This document shows, piece by piece, positions 46,858 through 55,142 of a stretch of DNA of 64,000 bases. The position numbers and the translations under genes are program-made. Within the stretch, counting starts at the first letter, position 1; each line of letters opens with the position of its first letter. The DNA comes from Deltaproteobacteria bacterium. GTDB taxonomy: Bacteria; Desulfobacterota; Desulfobacteria; Desulfobacterales; UBA5852. Below the pieces are notes generated by a model that was not told the origin of the DNA, made no database searches, and worked only from the letters and a program-made list of their open reading frames with translations. The DNA lies in contig JAHLLS010000001.1 in assembly GCA_020444045.1 (NCBI GenBank), positions 186,001-250,000 of the forward strand, read 5' to 3'.

Positions 46858-46887
46858 ACCATAGAATCCCCCACCCAAAAATGTCAA
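46858..46887 (-). promoter_or_regulatory. Promoter of the lexA cassette
   Basis: On the minus strand, TTGACA (complement of 46882-46887) and TATGGT (complement of 46858-46863) are 18 bases apart. AAATGT occurs at 46879, 46891 and 46911 on the plus strand, the latter two as AAATGTAA 20 bases apart, over and upstream of the -35. These may be part of the operator. Confidence 0.5.
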
Positions 46888-47091
46888 TATAAATGTAAAT
46901 ATAAAGTATAAAATGTAAGGTGGTGTTGAATACTGTGTCGGGCATCGCGTTTGTCAGGCGGACAATCTGTGGTATTGAAGGATAGGGTGACGGGATCGGA
47001 CAAGGACGGCTCCACGGCGCGCACATGGCGGCGGCCATTGACCGGCCATTCTAAACATCCAACGCGGCATGACCGTGAAAGGAGAAACAGG

Positions 47092-47496
47092 ATGAACAAA
47101 CTGGTGTTGTTTTTGGTGGCAGGAGCGGCCTTGCTGTTATTCGGATGCGCCACCGCCCAGGTAAGCCCGGATGCTGTGGAACTGTCCGTCGACTTCGCCT
47201 GGCAGGCATCGGATCGATGCTCAGGCCAGTCGCCGGTCATTCGGGTAAACAACATCCCCGCGGCCACCAAAACGCTGCAGGTCAAACTCAGGGACCGCGA
47301 CGTACCGAATTGGAACCATGGCGGCGGCACCGTGGCCTACAGCGGATCCGACGTGATTCCCGCCGGGGCCCTGCAAGACGGGTACAACGGCCCCTGCCCG
47401 CCCAGCGGCTCCCACCGCTACCAGTTTACGGTCAAGGCCATCGACGCGGCCGGCGTCATCGTCGGCACCGGTCAGCAAACGCGCAATTTCCCGTAA
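47092..47496 (+). CDS. PEBP-like (YbhB/YbcL) lipoprotein
   Basis: A 134-residue predicted lipoprotein with a signal peptide ending in LFGC. The remainder matches the phosphatidylethanolamine-binding/Raf-kinase-inhibitor-like family in short form: VKLRDRDVPNWNHGGG, IPAGALQDGYNGPCPPSG and HRYQFTVKAIDA. The ATG at 47092 follows AGGAG by 7 bases. Ligand and function are unknown. Convergent with the hybrid kinase. Confidence 0.85.
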   Translation: MNKLVLFLVAGAALLLFGCATAQVSPDAVELSVDFAWQASDRCSGQSPVIRVNNIPAATKTLQVKLRDRDVPNWNHGGGTVAYSGSDVIPAGALQDGYNGPCPPSGSHRYQFTVKAIDAAGVIVGTGQQTRNFP

Positions 47497-47642
47497 ACCG
47501 CATCGACACCGTCCGAGCGGCCCCGGGTCTGTCCGGGGACGCCGACAACGCGGCGGAGGCGGCAACACTGCCGGCCCCGTCGTTGCGCAACGAGTCCCAA
47601 CCGCGGCCCATTCACTTAGCGCGTTTTAAAAATGGGACAAGG

Positions 47643-50456
47643 TTATTGCAGGACCACCCCTTGGGCAACGGGATGGGGTTCGCTCTGATCCAGGGCGTTA
47701 TTCAACGCCAGTCGGACGGTGCGGGCCAGGGCTTTCAACGGTACCGGTTTCTGAAGGTAGTGCCGGATCCCGATATCGGCCGCCGCCTCCGGGGAAAGCG
47801 CCTCACTGAAACCGGTGCAAAGAATGATCGGCAGATCATGGCGCGTCTTGAGGGCTTCGACGGCCAGCTCGGCCCCCGTCATCAGCGGCATGGTCTGATC
47901 GGTAATCAACAAATCAAAGGATTCCGGCGCCTGCCGGAACATCGCCAGCGCATCCTTGCTGTGGCGCATCGCGGTAACGGCGTATCCCAGCCGCTCCAGA
48001 ATCTGCTCTTGCATGGCCAGCAGCTGGGGCTCATCGTCCACCAGCAGGATGTGTTCGTGACCCACCGGGACACATTCGGTGGTTTCATCAAACGTCGTCT
48101 CGTGCACACTGACCATCCGGGGAATATAAATACGGAAGGTGGTGCCAGCACCCAGTGTGCTGGCAACCTCGATATGCCCCTGGTGGCTTTTGACGATGCC
48201 GTGCACCATGGACAAGCCCATACCCGTTCCTTCGGCCGGCCCCTTGGTCGTAAAATAAGGCTCGAAAATGCGGTCGATGATGGCCTGATCGATACCGTGA
48301 CCGCTGTCTTTGACGCTCAGACAGACATATGTGCCGGGCAGCATATCCCGGCAGGGGGCTTTCGTGGTCAGGTCAAGGGTGGTCTCCGCCAGGGTGACGT
48401 CCAGCCGACCACCGCCCTCACGCATGGCCTGATAGGCGTTGGTGCAGAGATTGACCACCAGCTGATGAATCTGGGTAGAGTCTCCCATCACCGAGCCGGT
48501 TTCCTCATCCAACTGCACCTGAATGTCGATGGTGGACGGCAATGAGGAACGCAGAAGCTTCATGGATTCCTGCACCACAGGCCGAATTCGCATCGGCTTC
48601 ATTTCCTGGGTGTCCTGCCGGCTGAACGTCAGAATATGGCGCACCATCTCCTTGGCGCGATGGGCGGCCGTGAGCACTTCTTCCAGATTGGCGCGGGGCT
48701 GGCTGTTTTCAGGCAGCTCCGTGAGCGTCATTTCGGTAAAGCCGATGATAGGCGACAAGATGTTGTTGAAATCATGGGCGATGCCACCCGCCAGGGTGCC
48801 GATGGATTCCATTTTCTGGGCCTGGCGAAGCTGGTTTTCGAGCCGTGTCTTTTCCTCCTCCGCCCGCTTGGACGCGGTAATGTCCTGGACCACGCCGGAA
48901 ACCAGCGGTTCGTGCCCATCCCCCCTGAACACCAGTTCGGCTTTGGAGTGCAGCCAGACCAGCTGGTTGTCGCCGCCCCGCCGAATCCTGAAAACAAAAT
49001 CGTAGTCCGTATTGTGATAAAGCAGCTCATTGAGGGCCTGTTGCGCCCGGGGACGGTCTTCTTCCACGATGAGCGCGCGAACGCTTCCCAGAGGAACAAC
49101 CGGTGTTGTCCGGTCGAGACCGTACATCCGAAACCATTCTTCCGATCCCCGGACGGATTGCGTTGCCGGATCAAACTCCCAATGGCCGACATGGGCCATG
49201 GCCTGAGCCTTGCGGAGACGCTGTTCACTGGCCTTGAGGGCGCGTTCACTGTCCACCCGATCCGAAATATCGCGAAAATTCACGAGAATGCCGTTGATGC
49301 CATTTTTGTCGAGCATGTTGGCGGCCATCAACTCGATATGGCGGTAGGTTTGGTCTTTTGCGCAGTAACGGCAGCAGATGGTCTGCGTCGTACCCGGGGT
49401 GCGCAGCAAACGGTCCATCCGCCGCTGAATACGCGCCCTTTCATCCGGATGCACCAGATCACAGCTGTGGGTCCCCACCAGCTCTTCCGGGGACCATCCG
49501 AAATGGCGTTTGATGCTTGGGCTCTCGTAGCGAATTATGCCTTGAGAATCCAGAATGGCAATCACGTCGGAAATATTGGCAATCAACGCACGGAAGGTCT
49601 TGTCACTCTCGCGCAGGGCCTTTTCCACCCGTTTGCGATCACTGATTTCCGCCTTGAGTTCACGGTTGGATTGCGTGATTTGCGCGGTTCGCTCCCGGAC
49701 CCGCTGCCTGAGCGTCCCTTCCGCGTGTTTCAGGGCTTTTTCACTGGTTTCCACCTGCCGGTAAAGATCCATGTATTTGTGAATCGAAAGCGAGACCACG
49801 GTCAGACTGAAACCGAGGAAACCGTATTCCATGAGATACAGGCCGACCGCCATACCGGCGGTCCCCAGAATATCATTGAGGCCCAGCAGGCTCCATATCA
49901 GGAAACTGATGACAAACCCCATCCTGCCCGCATGACCACGGTAGGTCGGTTTGAGCCAGACGGCCAGAACGTATAGCGCCACACCCAGTGTATACAGTAG
50001 ATAAAAAAGCCCCCACGGTCCGGTGGCGGGTTCGATATAGGGTGTGTCGAGCCAGAGAAAATGACGCGTCACAAACGTGTCGCCAACAATGAGATGCGAG
50101 AACCACAGCACGCCCAGCAGGACCGCATGCCAGATCAGTAAAAACTGATGCCGACGACGGCCGGTGAAAGAAAGGAAGGCCGCGGTAAAACCGAACAGGG
50201 CATGCACCAGCAGGGGGAAAATGGTGTACTGAACCCGCTCACAGAGGATATTGGCCGGTTCCTCAGCAAGGTTGTACTGAAAGAAGACCGCCACCGCATA
50301 GATCGCTGTCAGCAAAGACAGGCCGGCCCCCCATTTGTTCCAGGGAAATTCCGGTCGCTTCAGCGCGACCAGGGCCTGAAACAAACTGAAGGTCAAACAG
50401 AGTGCTGCGACCGTCAGTGAGATGACCATGGGCAGCATCGAAAATTCAAAAATCAT
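47643..50456 (-). CDS. Membrane hybrid sensor histidine kinase (7TM-PAS-PAS-HisKA-HATPase-REC)
   Basis: A 937-residue kinase. About seven hydrophobic helices occupy residues 5-245 (starting MLPMVISLTVAALCLTFSLF), a 7TM-type sensor. A coiled coil (VRERTAQITQSNRELKAEIS) leads to two PAS domains (ISDVIAILDSQGIIRYESPS and the later AMAHVGHWEFDP with a PAC). The phosphoacceptor is in GGIAHDFNNILSPIIGF; the ATP domain has SGHGIDQAIIDRIFEPYFTT and EGTGMGLSMVHGIV. A receiver domain ends the protein (HILLVDDEPQLL, DLLITDQTMPLMTG). No regulator gene is adjacent. Confidence 0.93.
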   Translation of the reverse strand: MIFEFSMLPMVISLTVAALCLTFSLFQALVALKRPEFPWNKWGAGLSLLTAIYAVAVFFQYNLAEEPANILCERVQYTIFPLLVHALFGFTAAFLSFTGRRRHQFLLIWHAVLLGVLWFSHLIVGDTFVTRHFLWLDTPYIEPATGPWGLFYLLYTLGVALYVLAVWLKPTYRGHAGRMGFVISFLIWSLLGLNDILGTAGMAVGLYLMEYGFLGFSLTVVSLSIHKYMDLYRQVETSEKALKHAEGTLRQRVRERTAQITQSNRELKAEISDRKRVEKALRESDKTFRALIANISDVIAILDSQGIIRYESPSIKRHFGWSPEELVGTHSCDLVHPDERARIQRRMDRLLRTPGTTQTICCRYCAKDQTYRHIELMAANMLDKNGINGILVNFRDISDRVDSERALKASEQRLRKAQAMAHVGHWEFDPATQSVRGSEEWFRMYGLDRTTPVVPLGSVRALIVEEDRPRAQQALNELLYHNTDYDFVFRIRRGGDNQLVWLHSKAELVFRGDGHEPLVSGVVQDITASKRAEEEKTRLENQLRQAQKMESIGTLAGGIAHDFNNILSPIIGFTEMTLTELPENSQPRANLEEVLTAAHRAKEMVRHILTFSRQDTQEMKPMRIRPVVQESMKLLRSSLPSTIDIQVQLDEETGSVMGDSTQIHQLVVNLCTNAYQAMREGGGRLDVTLAETTLDLTTKAPCRDMLPGTYVCLSVKDSGHGIDQAIIDRIFEPYFTTKGPAEGTGMGLSMVHGIVKSHQGHIEVASTLGAGTTFRIYIPRMVSVHETTFDETTECVPVGHEHILLVDDEPQLLAMQEQILERLGYAVTAMRHSKDALAMFRQAPESFDLLITDQTMPLMTGAELAVEALKTRHDLPIILCTGFSEALSPEAAADIGIRHYLQKPVPLKALARTVRLALNNALDQSEPHPVAQGVVLQ

Positions 50457-50724
50457 GGGTAGCGACCGTTTCTGTCAGCGATGGTTGATGTCCACCGTAC
50501 CCCTTTAGCGACGACCATTGCAAATGAGTTTTCCGCATGCGGTATAAGACATGTCCTCTTTGATGCTATCGCCCCTTCCATGTATTTCTTTAGGGGTTTC
50601 AAAAAACCCATTCGGCCGGGCCCGGCCGCCGCGCCTGAAAGCAGTGGACTTGATCCGTTAAATCCATTAGGGTCCTGCGGTAGCGTTTCTCCCAACAACC
50701 CTTTTTTTAGCATGGAGCCTGATC

Positions 50725-51249
50725 ATGACCGCCCAACCACCCCCCGGCGACGACATCGCCGCATTGTTTGAGGAAGGCCGCCGCTGTTTCCGAAAGCCGG
50801 ACGGTCTGGGTGCCGTGCGCGCCCTGGAAAAGGTGATTGATCTGGATCCGGCCTATCGCCACCCCGACGGCGACAACCCCTACTTCTATCTCGGGAAAAT
50901 CAATGAGGTGGAGAGTCGTTACAAGGATGCCATCGCGCTTTATTCCCAGGCCCTGGCTAACGACCCCTGGGACGAGGAAAGCCTGATCGGCCGGGGGAGC
51001 TGCCTGTCGGTAACCGGCCAGCAGGACCGCGCCATTGCGGACTTTGAAAAAGTGCTGGCCATCCCATCCAAGCATCGCCGGGCGCCGGTGCAGCACCTGC
51101 TTTACGCCATCGCCGAAAACTACCGCCAGAAAAACGACTACGCCGCCGCCCTGCACTGGGGTCAGCAGGCCCTGGAAAAAGAGCCGGACAACTTCCGCCA
51201 CCAGGAACTGGTCAAGGAAATGCAGGCCCGCCTGATGGTGGGAGAATGA
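50725..51249 (+). CDS. Tetratricopeptide-repeat protein
   Basis: A 174-residue soluble protein of about four TPR units: GAVRALEKVIDLDPAYRHPD, DAIALYSQALANDPWDEESL, RAIADFEKVLAIPS and YAAALHWGQQALEKEPDNF. TGGAG stands 8 bases before the ATG. It has no signal peptide. A binding partner cannot be inferred from neighbours. Confidence 0.85.
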   Translation: MTAQPPPGDDIAALFEEGRRCFRKPDGLGAVRALEKVIDLDPAYRHPDGDNPYFYLGKINEVESRYKDAIALYSQALANDPWDEESLIGRGSCLSVTGQQDRAIADFEKVLAIPSKHRRAPVQHLLYAIAENYRQKNDYAAALHWGQQALEKEPDNFRHQELVKEMQARLMVGE

Positions 51250-51261
51250 AAGGCCCGCCCA

Positions 51262-51294
51262 CGGCAACCCCATGTTGTCAACATGGGGTTGCCG
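51262..51294. repeat. 33-base near-perfect palindrome after the TPR gene
   Basis: A 16-base arm (CGGCAACCCCATGTTG) and its exact complement are separated by one T at 51278. It lies 13 bases past the stop. No T-tract follows, so it may be a Rho-independent terminator of weak type, an mRNA-stabilising hairpin or a protein-binding site. Confidence 0.55.
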
Positions 51295-51397
51295 CAAACA
51301 GACTGGTTAGGAACGATGAAGGCAGGTGTTTTCGTTTACAAGTAACTGTCGCGGACACCGGCCGAGAGGCCGTACCCAAGAAAGCGCTTGATCGCAA

Positions 51398-51990
51398 TTA
51401 GAGGTTTTGTTCCTTCCGGAAAATGTTTAGCCGGTCGTATAACCTTTCATCCCGTTCACGCTTGATACGGTCCGCCGCACCGTCTGCACAGGCTTCTGCC
51501 GCCATGGCAAATTGAATCCGGTTGGCCACAAAGCCCGGCGCGCTTTTGCAGCGTGTTGGGAATTTGCCGACCCGCTTCATGAGCGCCATGGTTGTTTCGA
51601 GCACGGAAGGTGCCGTGTACCGCGAAACCACGACCTCCACACAAGGTGTAATCGGGGAGGGGGACCAATGAGCGCCGATAACCTGCTCTCTGTGACGTGA
51701 CGCGGCATCCGCCAGTTCGCCGATATTGTATGATGACGTGTTGCTGGCCAGAATGACCTGATCACCGGCATTGGCATCCAAGCAGGAAAAAATTTGTCGC
51801 TTTAAAGAAAGATCCTCAGAAACGACCTCGAAAACGATGCCAACTTTTCCAGCCTCGCCTTCCAGACTAGTAGAAAAATTAATGCGTGTTAGAGTTGCCG
51901 CGACAGCAGCCTGGTCACACCGGCCCAGCGCTTCGGCGGCCGCCAGCTTCTTTTCGATCCATTGAAGCGCTTTGTCGCGATATTCCGATT
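51398..51990 (-). pseudogene. Truncated 3-hydroxyacyl-CoA dehydrogenase remnant
   Basis: On the minus strand the frame reads QWIEKKLAAAEALGRCDQ, then ATLTRINFSTSLEG, GIVFEVVSEDLSLKRQIF, ILASNTSSYNIGELA, IGAHWSPSP and APGFVANRIQFAMAAEA, matching the middle of HAD-type 3-hydroxyacyl-CoA dehydrogenases. A TAA closes the frame just before, so the N-terminal NAD-binding GxGxxG part is absent. After MAAEA the sequence no longer follows the family and ends soon, so the C-terminal domain is lost too. It is a relic next to a LacI regulator and a dead transposase. Confidence 0.75.
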
Positions 51991-52065
51991 ATTTATCAAC
52001 TATAACGATATCAAAAAACCGCTGACAATAGGTTTGCAAATTATTAGATCATTGACATAGCATAT

Positions 52066-53118
52066 CTAAGTTTGCCGAGCGCCGCAGGTTTTACGAATCT
52101 TCAATATTGGTTCAAGGAGGATACGCTTGGCCAGGCTCTCCGAATCGCTACGAAGTTTTTCCACCAAACGATCCATGGCCAGTCGACCCATGGTCGCCTT
52201 TGTCTGGGATACGGTGGTCAAATCCACCCCTGGCAATCCCGCCATTTCGATATCATCAAAGCCGATCACCGCCAATTCCTGCGGAACCTTAACACCCCGG
52301 TCGCGCAGGCACTCAAGCACGCCGATGGCCATGTGATCACTGTGAGCAAAAACGGCTGTCGGGGGAGGCTCAGTTTCTAGCAATTGTTCGGTCAATCGAT
52401 AACCGGTCGTGCGATGGAAATCACCGCCTTTGAGGATCAACTCAGGCACTGGCTCGATACCATGGGCCTTGAAGGCCGCCCTAACACCGAAAAAGCGATT
52501 GTAACCTGTAGATGTATTTAAATCGCCGGTGAGGATGGCGATCCGTTGATGCCCCATGCGAATCAGGTGGTCTACTGCGATGTAGGCTCCTCGGTCATTG
52601 TCTACACCGATATAATCGAGTGGCGGCGTAGATGGGCCGGTCTCGACGCTCCGCAGGGCCATAACAAAAGGAACTTCTGCTGCGATTAGCTCGTCAACAA
52701 CCGGATCCTGGCGCATGACTGAACAAAGGATCAGGCCGTCCACTCCATGGTCCAGCAAATCGTTGACCGAATGGCGCTCATCATCGATTCCCGCAAAGGC
52801 GGTACTTAGAATCACGCTATAACCAATTTCTTTTGCGCGTTTAATGATGTCCTGCGAGATCTCGGAATAAAATGGATTGTCCAACGTCGTAATAACCAAT
52901 CCGACGGTATGACTTTCGCTGGCGACAAGAGAACGCGCCGAATAGTTCGGTCGATAATCAAGCTCCTTAGCAAGCTTTAAAATTCGTTCGGCAGTCTTCT
53001 TACCAACCCGCTTGGTTTCTGGATCCTTAAGGACCAATGAGACCGTCGTTGGGGAGACACCGGCAGCTACGGCCACATCCTTTAGCCGGGCACGGTTGGC
53101 GGTCTTTTTTTTTATCAT
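52066..53118 (-). CDS. LacI-family transcriptional regulator
   Basis: A 350-residue repressor. The helix-turn-helix is RLKDVAVAAGVSPTTVSLVL, followed by the hinge YRPNYSARSLVASES and a periplasmic-binding-like effector domain (VGLVITTLDNPFYSEISQDI, DGLILCSVM, HSDHMAIGVLECLRDRGVKVP, VIGFDDIEMAGL and TTVSQTKATMGRLAM). The start at 53118 has no clear ribosome-binding site. It lies downstream of the alcohol/aldehyde operon on the same strand; operator-like repeats of LacI type in that operon's promoter make the operon its likely target. The inducer is unknown. Confidence 0.92.
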   Translation of the reverse strand: MIKKKTANRARLKDVAVAAGVSPTTVSLVLKDPETKRVGKKTAERILKLAKELDYRPNYSARSLVASESHTVGLVITTLDNPFYSEISQDIIKRAKEIGYSVILSTAFAGIDDERHSVNDLLDHGVDGLILCSVMRQDPVVDELIAAEVPFVMALRSVETGPSTPPLDYIGVDNDRGAYIAVDHLIRMGHQRIAILTGDLNTSTGYNRFFGVRAAFKAHGIEPVPELILKGGDFHRTTGYRLTEQLLETEPPPTAVFAHSDHMAIGVLECLRDRGVKVPQELAVIGFDDIEMAGLPGVDLTTVSQTKATMGRLAMDRLVEKLRSDSESLAKRILLEPILKIRKTCGARQT

Positions 53119-53186
53119 TATAGGACGCCCATGGGTAAAAGGTTCAAATCGGTATCACTCTCGCTCATCTTGACGAACCTGCTGTT

Positions 53187-53800
53187 TTAGGACTGTTGCT
53201 TTTCAACCTGAGCCGGAAGTCGGCCTAACGCTGGCCCCGCAAGACGAATGCCGTGCTTCTTGTAAAACTTACGGCTTCCCCTGTTGCGGTAGATCTTATC
53301 GGCATGCGCGGATGCAGGATAATGGCCAAAACGATTACAGTAGGCTTCGACCAGCTTGATCAAATCACCGGGTTCGTTAAAGGCATCCCAACGAATGCGA
53401 GCCACCAACGAGAACACCTCAACCTGACTGGCCTATATTTTGGTCCCAAATTCGGTGGCCGCATCGGCCTTGCAACGTTTGATGGGTCGCACGTGGGATT
53501 ATGAGACGCTGACAATGCGATCATCGATCCTGGTCTCACGATAATCATAGAGCCATTGCTGCTGGCGTTGGATCTCATAGATGATCAGCAGATTTTTATA
53601 ATGACGACACTTGAGAATCGAAAGTGGCGTATGACGCGATAGCTTTTAAATTGCCTTTAGGTTGCGCTTGAGATGTCATAGCTATTTTCGCAAGGCCTTG
53701 CACATCTTGTGCTTTGATAAGCGCTTGTTCTTGGCAGCTAGAAGAAACGCCTTGCGGGCCACCTTAATGGATCGCGGACGACAAAGTTCATGATGCATGA
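53187..53800 (-). pseudogene. Degenerate IS5-type transposase
   Basis: One minus-strand frame gives KNLLIIYEIQRQQQWLYDY, RIDDRIVSVS, a stop, SHVRPIKRCKADAATEFG, and then AFNEPGDLIKLVEAYCNRFG with HADKIYRNRGSRKFYKKHG, closely following IS5-group DDE transposases (usual form QPHVRPIVRGK and FGxYPExVxADKIYRTRENR). At least five in-frame stops are present, and the protein ends after GLGR-type sequence without its last third. No terminal inverted repeats were recognised. It is a dead remnant directly upstream of the LacI gene. Confidence 0.8.
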
Positions 53801-53840
53801 CGTTCTCTACCACCTCTGCATAGACAACTGCATAATTATA

Positions 53841-54251
53841 TTACAATATTTCGTCATTATCGTAAACGTTACAGATACAGCAAAGGAATGCTGATGGATC
53901 GTCACTAATATTCTTCATGCCATGCGGTTGTTTGCTTGGTACATATATTGAAAACCCGGGTCCGCAAATCACTTTTTTTTTCAATCTGTCTTTTTCGGGG
54001 TCAAATTCCCAGCATTCAAACTTTCCTGACAGGATGTACATGGTCTGGTGGTAAAAATGGCTGTGAATCGGGATCTGCCCACCAGGTTGAACTGTAAAAT
54101 ACCTCAGACCGTACTCCGGAACACCATTACCGTCATCACCGTGCTTGGACAACCAACGGATACTAGTACCAATAACATCGTGCATTCTGCCCATATAAGG
54201 GATTTTTTCTACTTTAATGTCCTCGCATTCCTTGAAGTGAAAACTATCCAT
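53841..54251 (-). CDS. Cupin-domain protein
   Basis: A 136-residue single-domain cupin. Motif 1 is GGQIPIHSHFYHQTMYILSG (three metal-binding histidines except a Tyr between), and motif 2 is CGPGFSIYVPSKQPHGMKNI. GGGGGAT lies before the ATG. The DNA is visibly poorer in GC than the flanking operon. It is on the same strand 100 bases after the SDR gene, so it may be its last member. Enzymatic or sensing role is unknown. Confidence 0.83.
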   Translation of the reverse strand: MDSFHFKECEDIKVEKIPYMGRMHDVIGTSIRWLSKHGDDGNGVPEYGLRYFTVQPGGQIPIHSHFYHQTMYILSGKFECWEFDPEKDRLKKKVICGPGFSIYVPSKQPHGMKNISDDPSAFLCCICNVYDNDEIL

Positions 54252-54352
54252 GTTATCCCCCAGTGCATATATCCCATTAAGGTCAACTTGGTCTTTTTTT
54301 CATTTATCAGCCCTAAGCTATAGCTGCAATTATTCGGGAAGTGTCTTTCGAG

Positions 54353-55129
54353 TTACTGCGCTGTCCAACCACCATCGATTGCCAAAATCGATCCTGTTAC
54401 GAGATTGGCCGCATCCGACGCGAGATAGACCACAGCCCCGGTGACATCTTCCGGCTGTCCGATCCGGCCTAGCGGGATGTTGCCCAGCACATAGTCTTTA
54501 AATTCCTTGTCTTTGAACATGGGTTCCGTGAACGGTCCCTCCACAAAAGTCGGTGCAATGGCATTCACCTTGATGTTGTGTTTCGCCCACTCGATCGCCA
54601 AGGTTCGGGTCAGCTGGTTGATGGCCCCTTTGCTGCTGCAGTAGGCGGCCCGCTTTATCAAACCGACGCTCCCGGCCTGGGAAGAAACCATGATGATCTT
54701 GCCCTCCTTGCGTTCGATCATCTTACGGCCAACTGCCTGGGCGCAAAAAAACTGAGCCTTAAGGTTGATGGCGATCACCTTATCCCAGGCCTCCTCAGTC
54801 ACCTCTTCCGCCCATTGGGGAATGTTGATGCCCGCATTGTTCACCAGCACATCGATCGCCCCCATTTCAGCTTCACAGTCGGCCACCATTTTTTGAATGG
54901 TTTCGGTTCGGGTAAGATCAATGGGATAAACCATGGCCTTTTGCCCACGGCTTTCTATTTTGCCGGCAACTTTTACCAACTCAGACTCCGTTCGACTGCA
55001 GACAATCACGTCCGCCCCGTACATAGCCAAGGCCTCGGCAATATGAGCGCCCATCCCGCGCCCAGCTCCTGTCACCAGAGCGACTTTCCCCGTCAGGTCA
55101 AACGCGTTTTTCTCCATTTTTATTTCCAT
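54353..55129 (-). CDS. Short-chain dehydrogenase/reductase
   Basis: A 258-residue NAD(P)-dependent oxidoreductase of the classical SDR type. The cofactor motif is VTGAGRGMGAHIAEAL, NNAG appears in VLVNNAGINIPQW, and the active site is SQAGSVGLIKRAAYCSSKGA (Ser, Tyr, Lys). The ending DAANLVTGSILAIDGGWTAQ is typical. GAGG stands 5 bases before the ATG. It follows the AOR gene by 13 bases, so it is co-transcribed. The substrate may be the alcohol or a hydroxy intermediate of the operon's pathway. Confidence 0.94.
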   Translation of the reverse strand: MEIKMEKNAFDLTGKVALVTGAGRGMGAHIAEALAMYGADVIVCSRTESELVKVAGKIESRGQKAMVYPIDLTRTETIQKMVADCEAEMGAIDVLVNNAGINIPQWAEEVTEEAWDKVIAINLKAQFFCAQAVGRKMIERKEGKIIMVSSQAGSVGLIKRAAYCSSKGAINQLTRTLAIEWAKHNIKVNAIAPTFVEGPFTEPMFKDKEFKDYVLGNIPLGRIGQPEDVTGAVVYLASDAANLVTGSILAIDGGWTAQ

Positions 55130-55142
55130 GTTAGCCTCACAA

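Noticed and set aside
47145..49976. Long plus-strand open frames (466 and 446 codons) opposite the hybrid histidine kinase
   Set aside because: They overlap each other and cross the PEBP-like gene and the kinase. No ribosome-binding site or known motif is present.
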